Assembly: GCA_025360125.1 (NCBI GenBank)
Contig: JANYCU010000052.1
Coordinates: forward strand, 18,845 to 82,844
Source of the DNA: Armatimonadota bacterium
GTDB lineage: Bacteria; Armatimonadota; Fimbriimonadia; Fimbriimonadales; Fimbriimonadaceae
Direction of reading: 5' to 3'
DNA length: 64,000 bases
Positions 60,433 to 64,000 of this stretch are shown here, piece by piece. Below the pieces are notes generated by a model. It was not told where the DNA came from and did not search any database. It worked only from the letters and a program-made list of their open reading frames with translations. The translations under genes were made by a program, and so were the position numbers. The number at the start of each line of letters is the position of its first letter. Within the stretch, counting starts at the first letter, position 1.

Positions 60433-60975
60433 TTACTCGTCTTCGGCGATGGGACAACTAAGACTCTTATCGTACATTCCCGAGCGGTCGAAACAGCAGG
60501 GACGGCGGCTTCCTTTGGAAAGTTTGTCGATGGCGACATCGATTCGCTTGATGCGGGTTTCGGCCTTCTTTCCGGTGGTAATCCATTGAATCCAGTCCCG
60601 GCGGGCGATGGCGGTAATGGCCCGCCAGGTTTCGAGAGCTTTTGGTGGGGCGGCTTTGAGGGCTTGGGTGAAATCGTCGGGGACGATTGGCTCAGGTTCG
60701 ACGCTTACGGGAGCGATTTCGAGATTGATGAGGTCGCCTGGGTTGACTTTGGCGGTCGTTCGAAGTTGTTCGTCAACTTTGAGCCAATGGCCGCCTTGGC
60801 CATCAGGGTTGAGCGTGGCGTGGAACGGTGTTCCGTTAAGGGTGCCATCGATGGAGGACATGCTTCGGGTTGGGAGTTTGTCGCTGGCTTCTTGTGGGAG
60901 ATGGAGAAAGGTCCATGCGTTTGCGTCGATGCTGGCTGGACGGCAAAGTTTTGCAGTGAAATGAATGATTGCGAT
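60433..60975 (-). CDS. DUF1905 + YdeI-type protein, apparently starting at ATC
   Basis: The longest frame from a usual start (ATG 60861) gives 142 residues, but the coding match runs 38 codons further up: IIHFTAKLCRPASIDANAWT, FLHLPQEASDKLPTRS, then MSSIDGTLNGTPFHATL, the complete DUF1905 domain. Upstream of it a strong AAAGGAG lies six bases before an ATC (60975-60973), and no ATG, GTG or TTG occurs between the in-frame TAA and the domain. The C-terminal 60 residues (DDFTQALKAAPPKALETWRA, DWIQWITTGKKAETRIKRI) are the YdeI/OmpD-associated (bacteriocin-protection-like) domain. Either ATC is used or a start ATG was lost by one change. Confidence 0.75.
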   Translation of the reverse strand: MAIIHFTAKLCRPASIDANAWTFLHLPQEASDKLPTRSMSSIDGTLNGTPFHATLNPDGQGGHWLKVDEQLRTTAKVNPGDLINLEIAPVSVEPEPIVPDDFTQALKAAPPKALETWRAITAIARRDWIQWITTGKKAETRIKRIDVAIDKLSKGSRRPCCFDRSGMYDKSLSCPIAEDE

Positions 60976-61121
60976 GACTTGCTCCTTTTACATATTTTAG
61001 ACCGAATCTCAGTAAGGTATCCACTTCGATTTGTTAGTCAAATCGCACAACTTTTAGGAAAAGGGCATATTGAGGTCCTTTCAACTTGGGGCAACAGTGT
61101 CGCCCCAAATTGAGCGAATAT

Positions 61122-62015
61122 CTAGTCGTCGTCTCGTTTAGTGGCTCGAACAATTACGCCCGCGCTCGAGCAAGTCCAATAGACTCTCCCCTGGCGATCA
61201 ACGGCTACATCGGTTGGCTCGGGGTCACCAAAATGAACAATGCTTCGCTTGGCCGTATCAAGATTAACCTCCCATACAAAGTTGCCGCCTCCCATCGCTC
61301 CCGAGAGCCCTGGGGTAGGCACTTCGGTAAAGTATAAGTGGCCGCGACGGTCAATGGTGATTCCCATTGGCTTGTTCAATCCGCCCAAGAATTTGCTGAT
61401 TATTCCGCTAGGCGCTCGCTCTAAGATAACTCCAGCCGAGCGGCACGTCCAATACACATGACCGTCTTGCGGGTTTACGGCAACATCGGTTGGCTCAGGT
61501 TCGCCAATGGCGAGCTGGGTAATAATCCCATTGGCAAAGGCTTTGACGGTATTGTATCCGCCATTTGGTCCAGAAACTCCGGGGGTCGGAAGTTGCGTGT
61601 AATAGACCGTGCCGAATGCATCAACCGTGATACCATTTGGATGATCAAGACTGGTTAACAACGGCGCGATGACACCAGTAGAGCTACGGCGCAAAATGAC
61701 TCCTGCTGTTCGACAAGTCCAATAGAGGCTGCCGTCAACACCATACGCTAGGTTGCGCGGGTCAGGCTCACCCATGTGGATATTCGTAACTACGCCTGTC
61801 GTTGGCTGGAGCATATCAACGGAGTTTGAACCGCCTTTGGCACCCGAGATTCCGGGGGTTGGCAATTGGCTAAAGTAGACGACATTTCCTGATTCGGCAG
61901 TGGAAACCGCAATTCCAGTTGGTCGATTGAGTCCAGCCTTGATGACTTTGACATCATAACTGGCGAACGATAGAGCTGTAGCCGAAATGAAAGCGAGTGA
62001 AGTGAGTAATCTCAT
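61122..62015 (-). CDS. Secreted three-repeat beta-propeller protein
   Basis: 297 residues; signal peptide MRLLTSLAFISATALSFAS. The rest is three long tandem repeats of about 90 residues, each holding LxxPxGIxVD, VYYTQLPTPGVSG followed by GGxN, then GEPEPTDVAVN and VYWTCRSAGVILER. The pattern is that of NHL/SMP-30-like propellers with two blades per repeat. The invariant YWTCxxAGVI gives one Cys per repeat. No enzyme residues recognised. Divergent from an ECF sigma gene, so it may be under its control. Confidence 0.85.
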   Translation of the reverse strand: MRLLTSLAFISATALSFASYDVKVIKAGLNRPTGIAVSTAESGNVVYFSQLPTPGISGAKGGSNSVDMLQPTTGVVTNIHMGEPDPRNLAYGVDGSLYWTCRTAGVILRRSSTGVIAPLLTSLDHPNGITVDAFGTVYYTQLPTPGVSGPNGGYNTVKAFANGIITQLAIGEPEPTDVAVNPQDGHVYWTCRSAGVILERAPSGIISKFLGGLNKPMGITIDRRGHLYFTEVPTPGLSGAMGGGNFVWEVNLDTAKRSIVHFGDPEPTDVAVDRQGRVYWTCSSAGVIVRATKRDDD

Positions 62016-62070
62016 TTGTATCTCCTATGCGGCGACGTGCCGCTCTTGTCAAAGATTTGAGAATCGCGAA

Positions 62071-62703
62071 ATGTTCCACGACCTGATGGAACTTTCGGCA
62101 CGAGTTGTGAATTTGGATCATTGTGGTGAAACTATAGCCATTGCGCTAGGGATGCATGGTCATTCGGTGAACCAGACCGGTATGACAAGGGAGCAATACG
62201 AACGTTTTGTCATGCCGCTGTCGCAGAGCTTAATGAGGGCGGCACTCCGTTTGACCTATCCAGACCTTGCGCTCGCCGAAGATTTGGTTCAGGCATCGAT
62301 GATTCGGGGCTATCAATTGCTGACTGAGGGTCGTTTTGAAGCTGGTCCAGGATCATTGTCATGGTTTATTCGTGGCATCACCTGCGACTTTTTGGCGCAC
62401 CGCAGGAAGGAACGTCGGTGTGACATCATGCCACCTGACAGCTCGGTCTTCGCCAACGTTGAGGAACTCGAAACCCCTGAGTCGCTCTTCATTGCGCCAA
62501 CGATATCGGAGGAGATTTCTGAGGCCTTGGACCAGCTCCCGGCAGATCAGCGCGTTTGCATCGAATTAATCGATTTTGCTGAGTGTAGTTACATCGAGGC
62601 TTCTCGCATTTTGGGAGTGCCGGTCGGTACAGTGAAGTCGCGCCTGTCACGAGCTAGGCTTTCCATCGGTGGCCAACTTACCCAAGACTTGGAGTCGAAA
62701 TGA
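62071..62703 (+). CDS. ECF-type RNA polymerase sigma factor
   Basis: Region 2 begins at YERFVMPLSQSLMRAALRLT and includes DLALAEDLVQASMIRGYQLL and SWFIRGITCDFLAHRRKERR; region 4 has LDQLPADQRVCIELIDFAEC, SYIEASRILGVPVGTVKSRL and SRARLSI. The exact start is uncertain: ATG at 62071, 62152 or 62182 are all possible and none has a good ribosome site; I use 62071 because it clears the divergent gene. It is coupled by ATGA to a zinc anti-sigma-like gene. Confidence 0.88.
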   Translation: MFHDLMELSARVVNLDHCGETIAIALGMHGHSVNQTGMTREQYERFVMPLSQSLMRAALRLTYPDLALAEDLVQASMIRGYQLLTEGRFEAGPGSLSWFIRGITCDFLAHRRKERRCDIMPPDSSVFANVEELETPESLFIAPTISEEISEALDQLPADQRVCIELIDFAECSYIEASRILGVPVGTVKSRLSRARLSIGGQLTQDLESK

Positions 62704-62948
62704 TTGAACCAACCTCGCAACTGACCCCTTGCCCACATATAAAACGAGCCTTGGAGCAAATTGCGCAGGGCAAACGAGGCGGCCTTTACCTTTGGTATGC
62801 GCGGCTGCACTCCTTGAAATGTGTTCAGTGTCAAGCAGCTTTGGTTGCACTCAAACTGTATTTCAACCACATCAAGAATCCTAAGTTGCCAGTCGAAATC
62901 GACGTGGATCGACTTCGAAAGGGTCTAAGGTCGGTCGACGGAGATTAG
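62700..62948 (+). CDS. Zinc-type anti-sigma factor (ZAS-like), cytoplasmic
   Basis: 82 residues, starting at the ATG that overlaps the sigma stop. The segment LHSLKCVQCQAALVAL has His-x3-Cys-x2-Cys, the signature of zinc anti-sigma domains such as RsrA; an earlier CPH may supply a further ligand. No membrane helix, so the release signal would be sensed in the cytoplasm (redox, as with RsrA, is one possibility). Pairs with the sigma factor encoded directly before. Confidence 0.75.
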   Translation: MIEPTSQLTPCPHIKRALEQIAQGKRGGLYLWYARLHSLKCVQCQAALVALKLYFNHIKNPKLPVEIDVDRLRKGLRSVDGD

Positions 62949-63198
62949 TCCTCTCTCATTTTGGGACGAGTAATTTTGCGCCAGCATTGTGGCTATGATC
63001 GGCGCAGAACTGGGTCCTTATTCGATTGCTTTCCCCATCAAAAACCTTGATCCCCGACGGAATGTTCTCTGGATTTGACTTACAATGCAATTTCGATTGT
63101 ATTTTTTGGTCGATAACCTTTACTCTATATTTAGAAATGGCTCGATTTTGTCTATGGTTGTGTGTACGCGAGTTGTTTAGATTTGGGGTGGAACCAAT
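62949..63198. other. Intergenic region before the CxxCH gene
   Basis: 250 bases with no supported gene. It is AT-rich around 63090-63145, so it is the likely promoter region of the CxxCH haem-protein gene, but no boxes are clear enough to call. Confidence 0.4.
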
Positions 63199-63867
63199 AT
63201 GAAACCTAATTACTTTTTCGTGATGGGCATTGCCAGCTTGGGGTTTGGCTTGCTTGTACCAGCGGCAACGCCCCAAGCCGGACACTACTCTCGTAATGAA
63301 TTTGGTGTGGCAAGAACTGTCTCATCAAATGGACAGATCGACATGACGGGACCGTTTTTTCAGTCTCTTGGCACAAACAGTCGAAGCTGTGACACTTGTC
63401 ATCGAGAGAATCAAGGTTGGAGTATTTCGCCAGATGATGTGCGAGAGCGATTTGACCATACAAAAGGGTTGGATCCAATATTTCGATTGGTTGACGGATC
63501 GAATTCGCCAAATGCCACCGTCAATACGGTTCAGGATCGCCGCCGAGCCTATAGCATGCTGCTCACAAAAGGATTGATTCGGGTCGAACGTCCGATTCCG
63601 GCTGGTGCCGAGTTCAGCCTTGTCACGGTCAACGATCCATATCATTTTGCAAGTGCGGCGGGCCTTTCCTTGTTCCGAAGACCTCTGCCAACAACGAATT
63701 TACGGTTTATTAGTACGGTCATGTGGGATGGTCGAGAGGTCAATCCTGCAACTCCTATGACAATTGCCAACACATTGGCCCAAAACCAAGCCATCTTGGC
63801 GGCGAGTTTGGCGCATCAGTCGCTGGACGCAACCAATGGTCATGCTCAAGGCAACGTGCCACTGTAG
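63199..63867 (+). pseudogene. Cytochrome-c-peroxidase-like haem protein gene, cut by an insertion element
   Basis: Signal peptide MKPNYFFVMGIASLGFGLLV, then GPFFQSLGTNSRSCDTCHRE, where CDTCH is a c-haem attachment site, with WSISPDDVRERF, VQDRRRAYSMLLTKG and LRFISTVMWDGREVNP, as in large di-haem cytochrome-c-peroxidase/MauG-like proteins. The frame ends after NGHAQGNVPL at a TAG that belongs to the end of an IS3-like element (starting at 63863). The second haem site expected downstream is absent from the 222-codon remainder. Probably inactive. Confidence 0.8.
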
Positions 63868-64000
63868 GGGACGGGGAATTTTGGACAGTTTTTGACGAGA
63901 TGAGAGAGGTCTTACGAATTTTTTTCCTTCTCCCAGAATTGTTGAAAAGCATCGAATGGTGTTTTGTATTTCAGTGATGTGTGCAGCCGTGTTTGGTTAT
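63863..64000 (-). mobile_element. Terminal part of an IS3-family insertion sequence (leaves the window)
   Basis: The element end reads TGTAGGGGACGGGGAATTTT followed by GGACAG, a TG start and TTGGACA layout like the ends of IS3/IS150-type elements. It interrupts the CxxCH gene, and the transposase C terminus runs into it from the right edge. The other end and any target duplication are outside the window. Confidence 0.75.
63912..64000 (-). CDS. IS3-family transposase, C-terminal end (partial)
   Basis: Reading in from the right edge on the minus strand gives NQTRLHTSLKYKTPFDAF then QQFWEKEKNS and a stop at 63912-63914. N-x-x-R-x-H-x-SL-x-Y-x-TP is the conserved end of the integrase-like (DDE) transposases of IS3-group elements. 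Only 28 residues lie in the window. Confidence 0.8.
   Translation of the reverse strand, partial: NQTRLHTSLKYKTPFDAFQQFWEKEKNS

Noticed and set aside
63723..63977. 84-residue plus-strand frame crossing the IS boundary
   Set aside because: It joins an out-of-frame part of the haem-protein gene to IS sequence; no continuation of the cytochrome family.

Overview
The window looks like chromosomal DNA of a free-living, Gram-negative-type bacterium with moderate GC content. Frequent TTG and GTG starts, tight ATGA stop/start overlaps, many secreted Gly/Gln-rich proteins, beta-propellers, GH92 and GH51 enzymes and a YqeG-GtrA fusion recall Armatimonadota (Fimbriimonas-like bacteria). That placement is an inference from style and gene content, since no rRNA or ribosomal protein gene is present. 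Three tRNA genes are present: Ala-UGC, Ile-GAU and Leu-UAA.

Layout. 1-5.9 kb: the start of a tyrosinase leaving the left edge, an M15-like peptidase, a cyanophycinase-like S51 peptidase followed by a relic copy of its own tail, an ankyrin/CxxCH/toroid fusion, a retropepsin remnant and an unknown secreted protein. 6-9.7 kb: tRNA-Ala, then a Cpx-like set of OmpR-type regulator, sensor kinase with a Gly/Gln-rich extracytoplasmic loop, and a secreted Spy/CpxP-like protein built from the same Gly/Gln repeats. The regulator and the secreted protein share an upstream sequence motif. 9.7-15.3 kb: a 1673-residue RHS/YD-repeat protein with a caspase-like C-terminal tip and a translationally coupled small secreted protein. 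16.1-21.1 kb: a compact housekeeping operon (IMPase, ruvX, mltG, yqeG-gtrA, aroE, tsaC/sua5). 21.1-24.9 kb, minus strand: a PQQ propeller, dprA and nagA. 25-33.4 kb: polysaccharide deacetylase, two tRNAs, alcohol dehydrogenase and MBL hydrolase, amt, fhs, a DinB gene broken by an in-frame stop, and a Dus enzyme.

33.4-40.8 kb is the most interesting accessory block. On the minus strand it runs: ECF sigma factor, a 177-residue possible regulator, TPR-CHAT caspase-like protease, subtilisin-like secreted protease, terminator, second paralogous subtilisin, zinc-ribbon membrane protein. A Gly-rich secreted protein is transcribed divergently from the sigma gene across a candidate operator. I read this as a sigma-controlled protease cascade (inference).

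41-46 kb: GH92 mannosidase, galT, ATP-grasp enzyme and a half-size EamA transporter. 46.2-52 kb: two coupled proteins of unknown function, an Mg2+ P-type ATPase and an EAL-HDOD protein. 52-58 kb: a DUF1579-like protein, sorbosone-dehydrogenase-like propeller, methyltransferase, DUF2891 protein and a pair of bacterial PH-domain membrane proteins. 58-64 kb: GH51 arabinofuranosidase, a deleted GH99-like pseudogene, a DUF1905-YdeI gene that appears to start at ATC, a three-repeat propeller divergent from an ECF sigma/zinc anti-sigma pair, and a haem-protein gene cut by an IS3-like element that leaves the right edge.
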